64,000 nucleotides of DNA from Bryoerythrophyllum caledonicum (Eukaryota; Streptophyta; Bryopsida; Pottiales; Pottiaceae): NCBI GenBank assembly GCA_963971425.1, contig OZ020523.1, forward strand, positions 20,937,105 to 21,001,104, given 5' to 3'. Made by a program: the position numbers and the translations under genes. The notes beneath the pieces are model-generated. The model was not told where the DNA came from and searched no databases. It saw nothing but the letters and a program-made list of their open reading frames with translations. Each line of letters starts with the position of its first letter. Positions within the stretch are counted from its first letter, which is position 1. Positions 24,346 to 36,000 of this stretch are shown piece by piece.

Positions 24346-24497
24346 CAAGAGAGAAGAGAGAAGAACTCCGATATCCTTTGGAGGCCAGCATTGAGTTAAT
24401 GTTTGTTCGTTCCACGACTAAGTTAATGTCCACCGGACAAAAAATCAATATGGAAGACTTCCCCCTCTCAAGAGTAGACATTAGAGAATGAAGGACA
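24346..24497 (-). repeat. SINE-like module, minus strand
   Basis: Read on the minus strand it matches the LINE 3' module: the AATGTCTACTCTTGAGAGGGG start, TTGTCCGGTGGACATTAAC, GTGGAACGAACAAACAT and the CCGGNGTTCTTC-type end. It is more diverged than the copy at 48643. I did not find a clear target-site duplication. Confidence 0.7.
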
Positions 24498-25664
24498 TGA
24501 CATATAAAGATTATTAAGGTGGGGCACATCTTATGTATTGAGTTAAATTTGGTTAATAGCTTCCAGATATGGCAGCCCCTCATTATTAACCTTTTAACGC
24601 CAATGAACTCACAACAGCCTGGGAGAATCCACGAGTGTAATAGATCATATGGAACATCATCTACACAAAAGATACTTTTCATCGTGACCCCACTTTGTGG
24701 AAATAACTGTGGCTTGTCATTGCTTGCATTGGTTTTGGTGGTGTCGGTCCCGGTAGATGCTCATCTTGCTCCGACTCTAAATTTTCCTCAAATTTCCTTG
24801 GAAGTGGTTTGTAGCACTTGCTACAATGGGTTATGTGCCAAAAAGACCCAGCAATGGTCACTCATCCCTAAAATTTTAAGGCTAGAGTTCTTGTTGAGTA
24901 TAAAATACCTTTGCGGTGATTAAACTTTGAAGAATATTCTTAGCTGCTTTTGAAAATGTGGAAGTAGAGGTCATTTTGTATCACAAATTTTAGTGAACAC
25001 TTTTTATCTAACTAAAAGTAGACGGGCTAATTCTAATCAGGTGAAAGGATAAAAGAGTTAAAAACATCATGGTACCTTTTCTTCACTCTACAAGTATCTT
25101 CGAGGTTGTTAGATACTTCTTGCTTTTCAATTAAAAATATAATTATAATAAGATTTTTTTTGCTAATTAATATATGTATAATTGTTGTTACTAAACCTTT
25201 GTAATTGCTAATCAATACGTACAATTGTTGTTACTACACCTTTTGTTTTTGTAAATTGAACAAGTGCTAATTGGCTAACCTTTAAAGGACAACAACACTT
25301 TAGCACCTAAAACTCACTAAAAATTGCATGTTTTGATGCATTCAACACAAAATGCAAACAACCATAGTTTCTATATATCTAGCCGTAGGAACTTGAACTA
25401 GGATTGTATAGGTGTGTGGTAAAATATTTTTTTAGTTTGACCGCACGGATTGAAAGATATTGGCCTTTGAACTAAGACATAAACTTTACTTGAGGTCTTA
25501 CTAAACACCTTTAACAAACTTCGACCACCTTCTATGGCAACTTTTTGCTCTACAATTTGTGATTTTCTAATTTTAACTTCTAAAAGATCATGTTAGGCAC
25601 ATGTGCCCAAATTCTAGAAGTATAATTGAAATAGAAGATGTCATTAAAAATTTTGCAATGTAGA

Positions 25665-25760
25665 AGAAGAAGAACTCCGGTCCGGACGGGGACCGGCGTG
25701 AAAATAATGTTTGTTCATTCTTTTCACTAATCCTATGGCCACGGGACATTCACCAAGTCT
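25665..25760 (-). repeat. SINE-like module, diverged, minus strand
   Basis: GAAGAAGAAGAACTCCGG, then GACCGGCGTGAA, then TGTTTGTTC matches the 3' half of the SINE-like module in reverse orientation. The 5' half is degraded. It is followed on the plus strand by unrelated AT-rich DNA. Confidence 0.55.
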
Positions 25761-25859
25761 TTTCAAGGGTTAACACTTTTCTACACTAGGAGTCTTAGAG
25801 GCAACGGGCATTTTGGGTACCCATACAACAAGGTCTTAAGACTCTGCACCGTGGTTGAG

Positions 25860-26030
25860 TGGACTATGGTGGTAGGCACTATGCCGGTGTGGAGATTCGA
25901 ACACACTACCACCTCATCAGTGTGCCATGACTCAATCTACTATACCAAGGTGGTGGTGCCTCTTGCAATGCAATCAATGTGCCATGGCTCAATCTACTAC
26001 ACCAAGGTAGTGGTCTCTCTTGCAATGCAA
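25860..26030 (-). repeat. Possible tRNA-derived SINE with doubled A box
   Basis: On the minus strand TGGTATAGTAG (25937-25947) fits the pol III A-box consensus and GTTCGAATC (25894-25902) fits the B box. About 34 bases separate them, as in tRNA genes. A tandem duplication of about 58 bp (starting near 25922 and 25980) adds a second A box, TGGTGTAGTAG. The acceptor and T stems do not pair well, so this is not a functional tRNA. Confidence 0.4.
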
Positions 26031-26824
26031 TTATGTGCTGAGATTGAACATACTAATGAGTTTTGCATATATCATATCCTTCTCATATTTTTGAAAATAA
26101 AAAATCCTTTTGGTAGATGCAAAGACTTTTGTTTTCTTTCCAAGAGGTTTTTTTAATATTTTTTAAAAAAATGGACAATAAGTCAAATTTCTATTGAATT
26201 TATAATTAACTAAAGTTTTGCTACACTATTTGTTATATGTCACACTAAACCGTTGTACTATTTGTATATGTTACCAAAAAATGTTTGTAACTTTTGAACC
26301 GAAAGTCAGATTATACAATAACTATGTCTAGGGCAAGCTAATGAAAAGTTGCATATTCATTAAAAAAAATTGTAGAAAATCATGCCTAAATTTGAGATTG
26401 TGGGACCCTACCCGAACTCAAAATGCCCCTCGAGGGTACATTGGTCCTTTAGGGGTTAAATTGGATATAATAGTTTTGATTTACTACTTCACCTTTTGGT
26501 TACACAAATATCATCTAGATAAGGTCAAAGTATCCCTAATCTTATTCAAATTTTGGCCATTCAATGATTTGTCCTTTCAATTTAACCAATTTTAGACTAA
26601 TTGTTGGATCTTTTAATGTTGGAGCCGAAAATTTCTACTACCAACCATGGACAAGTTGGGGTCTAGGAGGCAACTCTCCAAATTCCAATGCACTGAAATT
26701 CCTTTATTATCACCAGCTCGAGATCTAATGACTCCTACCATTACATGTCCCACTTGGACACTTGAGAGAATGTTCCTACAGTGAACTGAATTTGAAATAA
26801 ATATCTGAATGTTTACGACACACC

Positions 26825-27777
26825 TTAACCCCTAAAGGACCAAGTGTCCAAAACGCGCTTTTTGAAAATTCGGTCAGGTTCCTATGCTGTCAATTTCAAA
26901 CATTCATCTTTGAAATTCTTACCATAGAAGGGCATTACCAAGACCTTAGTGGGAAAACAATTTTTTCCTAAATTGGACATTTGATGAAAAAGTTATAGGG
27001 TTTTTAATTTCAAATGGGGTGGGCGGGCACCTCGGGCACCTCCAAAAACTTTTGATAGGACACTCTATTGAAAGTGAGATTTTCAGTACTCGCAAGTAAT
27101 ATTATTTCCCTTCATGTTGTCAAAAAAAAGTTCTTGTCTTTAGTGAAAAATAACATACCAACCCAAGTCAAACATTTTCACACATTGTCACTCATTGTCG
27201 GGCAAGGTACCAAAAAAACTTCTTCTTTTCCACATAAAACCTAGAGATCTTCATATTTTCCACTTTTTATTTTTTCCACAACAATATGTAATGTAAACCT
27301 TCTTATTAACCATTCGGATTATCAATCAAAAACATATTAAGTTCAAAAAAAATTAAAGTGTGAATTAACAAATTTCGAGCCTCCACTCCTTGCACACTTG
27401 TTTTGAATATGCTACACCTTGTCTCTACCTCTAAAAATTGGTGCGTAAGGAGCTAACATCATGCTTAACAAGATGGTAATAGATTTAGACCTTGTGTAGT
27501 GAAATTTTTTGACACCAAGTGAAGTCAAAGTCTGTTGATCCACTAAACGCAGGGAAGAAAATGAACCATTTGCTTGACTTCAAACACTATAATCTTTCAA
27601 TCCTTGCGGTCAAAGTTTATGAAATTTTGTACATGTATTACTTAATAAGCCTTTATAGAGATCCTACGGCCAGAACTAAAAATAAAAGTTTTTGTTACCT
27701 ACTTTATTCATTGCACTAGAATCCATTAATTTTGAAGTGTTTTTGGTGTAAAACTGCCTTGGTACCTTAGGAGTTAA
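26825..27777 (+). mobile_element. 953-bp TTAA-flanked repeat element, full copy
   Basis: The left end is TTAACCCCTAAAGGACC and the right end, reverse-complemented, is TTAACTCCTAAGGTACC, an imperfect terminal inverted repeat with TTAA at both outer edges. No transposase is encoded. The copy at 30217-31612 is collinear over its whole length. TTAA target sites and ends starting CCC are characteristic of piggyBac-type transposons, so a non-autonomous piggyBac-like MITE is plausible but unproven. Confidence 0.75.
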
Positions 27778-29163
27778 TATCACAATTTTTGGAAATATTT
27801 TGAATCTCTATTTTTTCAATGTTGAAGAAGGTGATGTAAAAGAGTCAAAGGTAACCCTCTAGTAACTAACCGAAACCCTTAACCGACACCTATAAAATTG
27901 GGGTATATCCAAACCACTTTCATCCCATTACCACCAATTCACCTCCAAATGGAGGTTTGCTAATAGTTGACCCTTTAGTGCCGAGGAGATCCAAAATGGG
28001 ACTATGGAGGTGTTAAAACTCAATTTGCATGAAATCCGTGAGGAATTAGGTTGTGAAATGTGAGGTTCAGATTTGCGCACACATTACATGAACACTCTAT
28101 AAAAATGAGATCATGATTTGGAGTTATAAGACTCATGGAAAAGCCCGGACTACATCACAAAATACATCAAATACACTAAAATACAGTGAATACCATGCTG
28201 CATACTATGTTGTATTTTCATACACATGCAGAATGATTTTGGTCCTAAATTATGATTGAAATCATTCTATAAAGAGATTCTTCATTGTTTTGTGATTGTT
28301 GATCTCTCTCATTGCATACAAAACTTTTGTTTCTATTTATTTAAGTTTGGAACATTTTTGTATACAATCAAGTAGACAAAGCAAAAAAAATCATCAATAA
28401 TTATGTATATATGCTTTCTTCACATATGATATGTCAATGTGAAGCTATTGACCTTGTGCACATATGAACCTCATATTTCATTCAAAGTGCAAAAATTCTT
28501 GCAAGAATCTATTGATGGATGAAGTAGTATACTCTCAAAAGTCCACAACTTTTATTACCAATACAGGGTAACTTTAAACACTGTAATCTATTCCATCAAC
28601 AATTGGATGTTGTGCAAATTTCCTCCAAAGTTTAGATCATGATTTGACGACAATTTTGTAAGGTTGGATACTAAAATTAAGCATTCTATTTCCATCAAAG
28701 TTGGTTCCAAAAAATCAACACATATCTTGGTTTTGAAGAACATGACCTGGGCACTAAAGGGTTCAGACCTCTTATGTCTACTTGGCACTCATGGGAGATA
28801 CCTATAGGCAACCACGTGCTAAACATGGTAGCTCACTATGAAAATTTATAATCAATCTACATTTCATTGGAAAAATATGAAATCACTTGATTTGAAATCA
28901 AAATTCTATGGGTTATAATAAAAAATAAATGTGATATTATATGTTCTCCATATATGGACATTGCTTAACTTGTGTGTTGAGGGGGGTTTACCTTAGAGGG
29001 TAATGACTTGCACTCAAAGTTCTCAAGTGCCGCTCTATTTCCAGCACGTCCCCAAGTTCGCTTTATCCATCTTCTCCCATGCACCGTGGATCTTTCCACC
29101 TCCCCTGATCAACGGCTATTGATTCTTTGTCATTCTAATCAATATTGTGGACTCGATAGAGTT
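27778..29163. other. Intergenic, no gene seen
   Basis: AT-rich DNA with no supported open frame. The segment 27890-27980 resembles part of copy A (near 2200-2260, including AAAATTGGGGTATA and AATGGAGGTTT). This shows that the duplicated region itself contains dispersed repeats. Confidence 0.5.
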
Positions 29164-29690
29164 TTAACCCCAAAGGCACTGTGACAGTTTTACACCAAAA
29201 ACACTTCAGAAATTGTTGGATTCTAGTGCAATGAATAAAGAAGGAAAAAAAACTTTTATTTCTAGTTCTGACAGTAGGATCTCAAATAATACTTAATAAG
29301 TAACATTCTCAGAAAATTCCATAAACTTTGACTGCATGGATTGAAATATTATAGTGTTTGAAGTGAAGCAATTGTTCATTTTTTCCCTATGTTGAGTGGA
29401 TCAATAGACTTTGACTATGCTTGTATCAAATGTTTGCACTACACAAGGGCTAAATCAATCAATATTGTGTCAAGCATGATGTTAGTTCCTTACACACCAA
29501 TTTTTTGAGGTAGAGGAGGGGTATAACATATTCAAAACACTCGTGCAAGGAGTGAAGTTCAAAATTTGCCAATTCACGTTTAAAATTTATGTGAACTTAA
29601 TATGTTTAGATTGATAATTACTAATTTGAATGGCCAATAAGAAGGTTTACACCACATATTGTTGTGGAAAAATAAAAAGTAAAAAATAAG
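29164..29690 (-). mobile_element. TTAA-flanked repeat element, partial, minus strand
   Basis: The 3' half of the 953-bp family lies in reverse orientation. It starts at TTAACCCCAAAGGCACTG, passes through TTACACCAAAAACACTTC and TTTGACTATGCTTG, and reaches the CCACATATTGTTGTGGAA region, after which similarity is lost. Confidence 0.65.
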
Positions 29691-30061
29691 AACCTCCGCA
29701 CCCTCAACCCTAACCCAACTGGCGGCCTCTAGCTGGCTGCCAGGTTTTTTTGGAATTATTAAAAAAATGATTAACAAAATGTTAACAAAATGTTAAAAAA
29801 ATCTAAATTTTTGTACTTGTATTGCATTGGTTGACATGCTGCCCCTACTGCCTAGACTCTCCATTTGAACTTTGAAAGCTAATAGCTTTTCAACCATAAG
29901 TTCGAATACATTTTTAAAATGTTCTCCATGAAGAGTTCATCACAGACAACCTAGTGTAAACAATTTAGAAGAACTGAATTTTTTCTCCACTCAAAGGTTC
30001 ATGCCCAAAATCCAAAACGTCCCCTCAAGGTTAAATGGCTCTTAGGAGTAAATGGTGACTG

Positions 30062-30203
30062 GTTACATAATGTCTAGTCTCGAGAGGGAGGAATAGTTCT
30101 ATACTACTAAACCTTTGTCTGGTGGACATTGGTTTAGTGGAGGAACAAACATACACTTTATCCATTTTAGCCCCCTCACGAGAACCAAAATTCTTCTTCT
30201 TCA
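30062..30203 (+). repeat. SINE-like module, plus strand
   Basis: The copy starts GGTTACATAATGTCTAG and ends CTTCTTCTTC, about 142 bp, matching the LINE 3' module from its first base. It lies 14 bp upstream of a TTAA-flanked element. No clear target-site duplication was seen. Confidence 0.75.
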
Positions 30204-30216
30204 TTTGGGAGTCATT

Positions 30217-31612
30217 TTAACCCCTAAAGGACCAAGTGTCAAAAATGGGCTTTTTGAAAGTTTGGTCAGGTTCCTATGGTGTCAATTTTCAACATTCCTC
30301 TTTGAAATTTCTACTATAGAAAGGCATTACCAAGACCTTAGTCGGAAAACAATTTTTTTTTCCGAAATTGGACATTTGATTAAAAAGTTATAGGGTTTTG
30401 AATTTCAATTGGGAAAAGCAGGCACCTCGGGCACCTCCAAAAACTTTTGTTAAGACACTCTAATGAATGTGAGATTTCCAGTCTTTGCAAGTAATATTAT
30501 TTCCCTTTATATGGTCACAAAAAAGTTCTTGTCTTTTGTGAAAAATAGCATACCAACCCAAATCAAACATTTTCACACATTGTTACTCGTTGTTAGGCAA
30601 GGTACCAAAAAAACTTCTTCTTTTCCACATAAAACCTAGATACCTTTATATTTTTTATTTTTTATTTTTTCCACAACAATATGTGGTGTAAACCTTCGTA
30701 TTGACCATTCGGATTATTAATCTAAAACATACCAAGTTCACAAAAAATTAAAGTGTGAATTAACAAATTTTGAACCTCCAATCCTTGCACAACCGTTTTG
30801 AATATACTACACCCGTCCTCTACCTCTAAAAATTGGAGTATAAGAGCACCTCCACCAGGGACGCGCCATCTCGGTGGAGACTGCCCTGGGTTTTGGCCCT
30901 GAACCCTGCCCCGTGGTTGGGCTGCAGGGCGCCTAGCGCAGCGCAACCGGGAGCAAGGTTATCCGGCCTGGAAACCTGGCTCTCATAATAAAAGCCCTGC
31001 TGTGGGTCCATGCAAAAATGCGTCAGTGAATGGACTGTCAGTGGCAGCCACTCCCACAGCCATTCTTGTTCCACCACGTGCTAGAACCAAATTGGTGGCC
31101 TAGCCCCGGTGAAATTTTCAGTCCCCCGCCATATTCTTTCCTTTTCCAGGCTTGCTCCCAACTCCCTCCATCCCGCCTGACCGGTTTGGCGGCCCCGACG
31201 AGCGCAGTGGGGGAGCACCTTCCTCCAAACCCACCAAACCTGACAGGTCTGCCGGGATGGGAGCCTGTGGTGGAGGTGCTCTAAGGAACTAACATCATGC
31301 TCAACAAGATGGTAATTGATTTAGACGTTGTGTAGTGCAAAAATTTGACACCAAGTGGAGTCAAAGTCCGCTGATCCACTGAACGCAGGGAAGATAATGA
31401 ACCATTTGCTTGACTTCAAACACTATAATCTTTCAATCCGTGCGGTCAAAGTTTCTGAAACTTTGTTTACATATTACTTATTAAGTCTTAATTGAGATCC
31501 CATGGTCAAAACTAGAAATCGAAGTTTTTGTTTCCTTCTCTGTTCATTACACTAGAATCCACAATTTTGAAGTGTTTTTGGTGTAAAACTGTCATGGTAC
31601 CTCCGGGGTTAA
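30217..31612 (+). mobile_element. 953-bp TTAA-flanked repeat element carrying a MITE
   Basis: TTAA at 30217-30220 and 31609-31612 bounds a copy that is collinear with 26825-27777. Removing the 438-bp MITE and its duplicated TAA leaves about 955 bp, matching the other copy. The ends read TTAACCCCTAAAGGACC and, reverse-complemented, TTAACCCCGGAGGTACC. Confidence 0.8.
30844..31281. mobile_element. 438-bp GC-rich MITE with TAA target duplication (Harbinger/Tourist-like)
   Basis: The terminal repeats are GAGCACCTCCACCAGG and, at the other end reverse-complemented, GAGCACCTCCACCACAGG. TAA is duplicated at 30841-30843 and 31282-31284. The sibling repeat at 26825-27777 has the uninterrupted site (GCGTAAGGAGC). 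A 3-bp TWA target is the hallmark of PIF/Harbinger elements, and the size fits a Tourist-type MITE. It is much more GC-rich than its surroundings and has no transposase. Confidence 0.85.
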
Positions 31613-33032
31613 AATCTCAACCTTATCATGTTCAAATATGACACCGTACATGTAGAATACGATGGCCATGAGGGGCACCTTCTGACGTGTATGGGGTACA
31701 TTATAGGCCTTTAGGGAATAAGAGTCAGAAGATATACACAATCACCTTCATGCTGACGAGAAATTCAAGGCAACGGGACTCTCACCTGCGGACCAAGTCA
31801 ATGTACAACTCATTTTGGGGCAGTGAACGGAATCTTGCACTAATATGGTAGATTATTATATCATATTAAAACATAAGTTATGATCATTTGGAACTTGGAA
31901 GTGTACGATAGAATCGTAAAGTATAATTTAATCTTATATGGTAGACAGCTAAATTAATTTCGGACAAAAAAGACAACAGTCCAGCCTAGTGGCGGTTCAG
32001 TCCACGTGCATTACTATTACCAACGAGATGCCATTCCAGTTCCTCCAAATAAATTTGATATCCTTCCTGAAGATAGCATTCCTTCCCAGCCACAGCTTGA
32101 GTGGACGCTGTAAACCTCCACGCCTGGTCTCTTCGACTCTCTTCCCCTTCTCTGATCACGTCCAACTATCGTCGTTTCGTAGTTAGTTTGCAGCAGCTGC
32201 ATCTGCGGCTTGGCATCTATCTCATCAGCGAGTTGCCGAGGACCTCCAGAAGTTGCCGAAGTCTCGGAAGAGGTGAGATCTGCACATTCAAATTGATCAA
32301 TATTTGGAATAGACGAGTGCGTTTGGGTTGTACTGTACATGTTCATGTTCAATTTGGTTCTTATGAGTGGAGAGGATGAACACCGGATCTGGCTTCAGCG
32401 AGGGTATGCTCTACTGATACTCACCTGTTTGCAGCTCTTTTGCAGTTATTCTGGGAGCAGTGGCGATTGTGGCTTTACTGTTGGGTGGATCGCTCAGATT
32501 TTCGTGTGAGTTGCGTTCTTCAGTGTTCAACGATCGCGGCAGACTTTTCTGTCGCTAGTCGTGATCTATCCGAGCCAGAATTATCGGCTGGGTCGTGGTT
32601 ACATTGTAGGACCTCGACCAAACGAACTGTTGAAGGCTTTTATACTTAAACCCCATATTGTTTGTTGTTTCGACTTTCACCTGACTGCGGTTACTAACCA
32701 AGAAAAGATGAAGGTTTGATAGATATTATCTGAAGTCTACGTGGAGTACATACTTTATTGAGTGAAGCATCATCTCACGCCGGCTATTTTGGTTGGTTCT
32801 CTTCTTGCCCTTGTTCCTCTCAGTAGACGTGCTACGGTTACCTCAGATCCAGGGCTTATTCTGAAAGATTATAGAACGTAATGTTTAACAATGCTGATTA
32901 TTGAACCAAGTTGGATTTCATCGTGGTTCGTATGTCTCCAGGTGTCTCTTTCAGCTCAAGCTGCCAGAGCTTGGGTTTTCACTTCGGGGGCGTTGAGAAT
33001 ATATACATATTCTGAATTCACGAGTATCGACG

Positions 33033-36000
33033 ATGGAGGAGCCGCTGGACGAGGATGGCGGATCACGGGTGCCAAGTCGTCCTACGGCAAAGAAGGTTAG
33101 TTTTGTAGCTTCTATCAGATTGTACATGATGGTCTGACTGTCCAACTCTCTTGTTGCTGTTCTCGTTGTGTTATAGTCCAGTGTAATAATGCACGATGAT
33201 CAGGCACATGAGATCAGGTTTTCTGTACCAGATTAAGCGGTAGGTTTCAGGTGACACACTGTGCTACACATGGCTTTCCTTTTATCATATGCATGTGAAA
33301 TTTCTGTTAAGGTGTCATGAACGATTATGTCTCGCTACCGACACTCAGAAAGGTGATATGAATTATTGTGGGTGCACTTGTCTAGAAGGACGGCCTCGAC
33401 GACCCAGCTCTCGCAGATGCTGGACCCGACCTGAATTCTCCCGGTGAAGCAGTTGATCGAGGTCCCGATCTTCCGGAGGCAGTCCTGGAAGAGAGCCGCC
33501 TTCATGGCGTGGACCAGAGCCGTAACGATGGTGCTCTTCGAGTGTCTGGTAATCCTGACGATGTAGCGCCTCAATCGGGTTCGAATTCCGGTGATACTAC
33601 GGAAAAGAAGGTTAGTTTTGTAGTTTCTATCAGGTTATTCGTGAAGTTCTCACTTTTCTATTCTTGTTGGACGTATTAGATTCAGGCACATAGATTAAGT
33701 TATCAGTATTCAGTACAGGTAAAGGGTAGGTTTCAGGTGACACAGTATAATCCACATGGCTTTCTCTATTTCATATGCATGTGAAATCTCTGTTAAGGTG
33801 TCATGAATGATTGTGTCTTGCTAGTAACGTTCAAAAACGTGATTAGTATTACTGTGTGTGTACCTGTCTAGAAGGACGGCCTCGGTGACCCAACTCTCGC
33901 AGATGCTGGACCTGCCCTGATTTCTCCTGGTGAAATAGTCGATCAAGGTCTCAATCTTTCGAAGGCGGTCCCGGAAGAGAGCCGCCTTCATGGCGTGGAC
34001 CAGAGCCCTAGCGATGGTGCTCCTGGAGTGTCGGGTAACCCTGACGATGTTGCGCCTCAATCGGGTTCGGATTCCGGTGATACTGGTCCTGAAGCGGTTT
34101 CAATCGACCCTGAAGACGTTGCTCTAGTGGATGGGAACCCTGGCGGTGTCACTGCGGAAGTGGTCCAGAACCCTAGCAATGTTGCTCTTGGAGGGATCTC
34201 AAAACCTATTGATGTTGCTCAGGCTAAAGTGGGCTTGATCTCCGCTAGCAATGTTTGTCCTGGAGCAGTTTCCAACTCGGGTGATCTTGGAGCTGGAGCG
34301 ATTTCAAACCGTGACGATGTTGCTCCAGCGGTCCAGAACTCTGGTAATGTTTCTCATGGTATGGCCGGGAGCTTTGACGACGATGCTCTTGGAGCGGGTG
34401 AGAATCCCAATGACGTTGCTTCTGAAGCGGTTTCGAACCCAGGTGATGTTGCTCTCGGAGTGGTCGGGGAACCTGGCAACGTTGCACCTGGAGTGATTTT
34501 GGATCTCGGTGATGGTGGTCCTGTAGCGGTTTCAAAACCTAACGATGCGGGTTCGATGACTGGGACTTCTAGCGATGTTGATTCTGGAGTGGTCGTGAAT
34601 CCTGAAGATGTTGGTATTGGAGCAGCCCAGAATGGCAACGACGTTGTTCCTAGAGTAATTTCGAACCTCATCGATGCGAAACAGGGAGTGGTTGTGAAAC
34701 CTGGAAACATTGGTTCGGGAGTGGTCGGAAACTCAGACGATGATGCTCTTGGAACGGTTCAGATTCTCAGCGACGTTCCTCCTGGAGCGGATGTTTCGAA
34801 CCTTGACAATGTTGCTCCTGGAGTGAACCCTGAAAATGCCGTGGGTGAATCAGTTCTAAACTCCAGTGACAATGATGCTGTAGAGGCTCTGAACCTTGAT
34901 AGTGTTGCTCATCTGGTCGGGAACCCTAGCGATGTTGCTGATGGACCGGTCCAGAACCCAGGCAATGGTGAACAGTCTAATACAGTCGAGATGGGCCAGG
35001 ATGGTGCTTCTGAAATAGAGCACCAGAACGAGGACCAGAACCCTCGCAATATTGTCCCAACAACAATCCTGAATGCCGACCCGGATGAGATTTTGTGGAG
35101 GAGAGCAGTAGCGGAGCAGGATTGTAATGGACTGACCAAGCTTCTTGCAAAGGAAGTTAGATATATTTGGTGGTACGAAAAGAAGAATGAGGTCGGTACT
35201 GCGTTGCACGCTGCAGCCACAAGAGGTGACCTCGAACTTGCGGAACGTGTCCTCTACCTATTGTCTTGCGCTCATGAGGCAGGGGACCCTACTATGCGTT
35301 TCTTAGACACGAGACTCAACGTAGACCGCTATGTAGAATTGGAAAGAGATGGTAAGAAAGCTGCAGCGATGGCGGAAGAGAAAAACCATGTTGCAATCGA
35401 GAAAAGAATATGTGAGTATATTGCCGACAGAAGGCATCGACGTATCCATGATATGCAGAGGAGTAGAGGGAGCGTCACTGCTTCTTCAGGCAATCGTGCC
35501 TCGGCGGAGATCTTGAAATGGAATGATGCGATTAAGAAAAAGGATTGCCTCGCCCTTCTTCAAATTTATCCCAATGTCGATTGGAGTGATGCTTCAGATG
35601 TGGAAAAGAATGTGATGAGGGAGTTGGTAAAAGTTGAAGTGAAGAATGGAAAGGGAGGTCGTCAGACTGCATTACAGACAGCTGCTATGCAGGGTTGCTG
35701 CCAGCTCGCCAAATTGATGCTTGAGGGAGTAGATGACTGTTCAAGTGATGCTGTCGAGTACATGTTGGCAAGAGATGAGGAATCTGGTTTAACGGCCTTT
35801 GAGATGGCAAATGATGTTATCGGCAACAGATCCATCGCTGAACTTATCAAGGCCTACTATAAATGGTTTGCTCGCAATGATAATTTGCCGTGCAGGTTAC
35901 GTGTGAACATGGTAAATGACGATCATCGGGTAGGATATAGTGCGTGGCACCCCAATCTCGAGACGTTGGTATCATTTGATGCATATCCTGGCACTCGTTG

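Noticed and set aside
25894..25947. Functional tRNA gene on the minus strand
   Set aside because: A and B boxes are present, but the acceptor and T stems do not pair and no clear anticodon arm forms.
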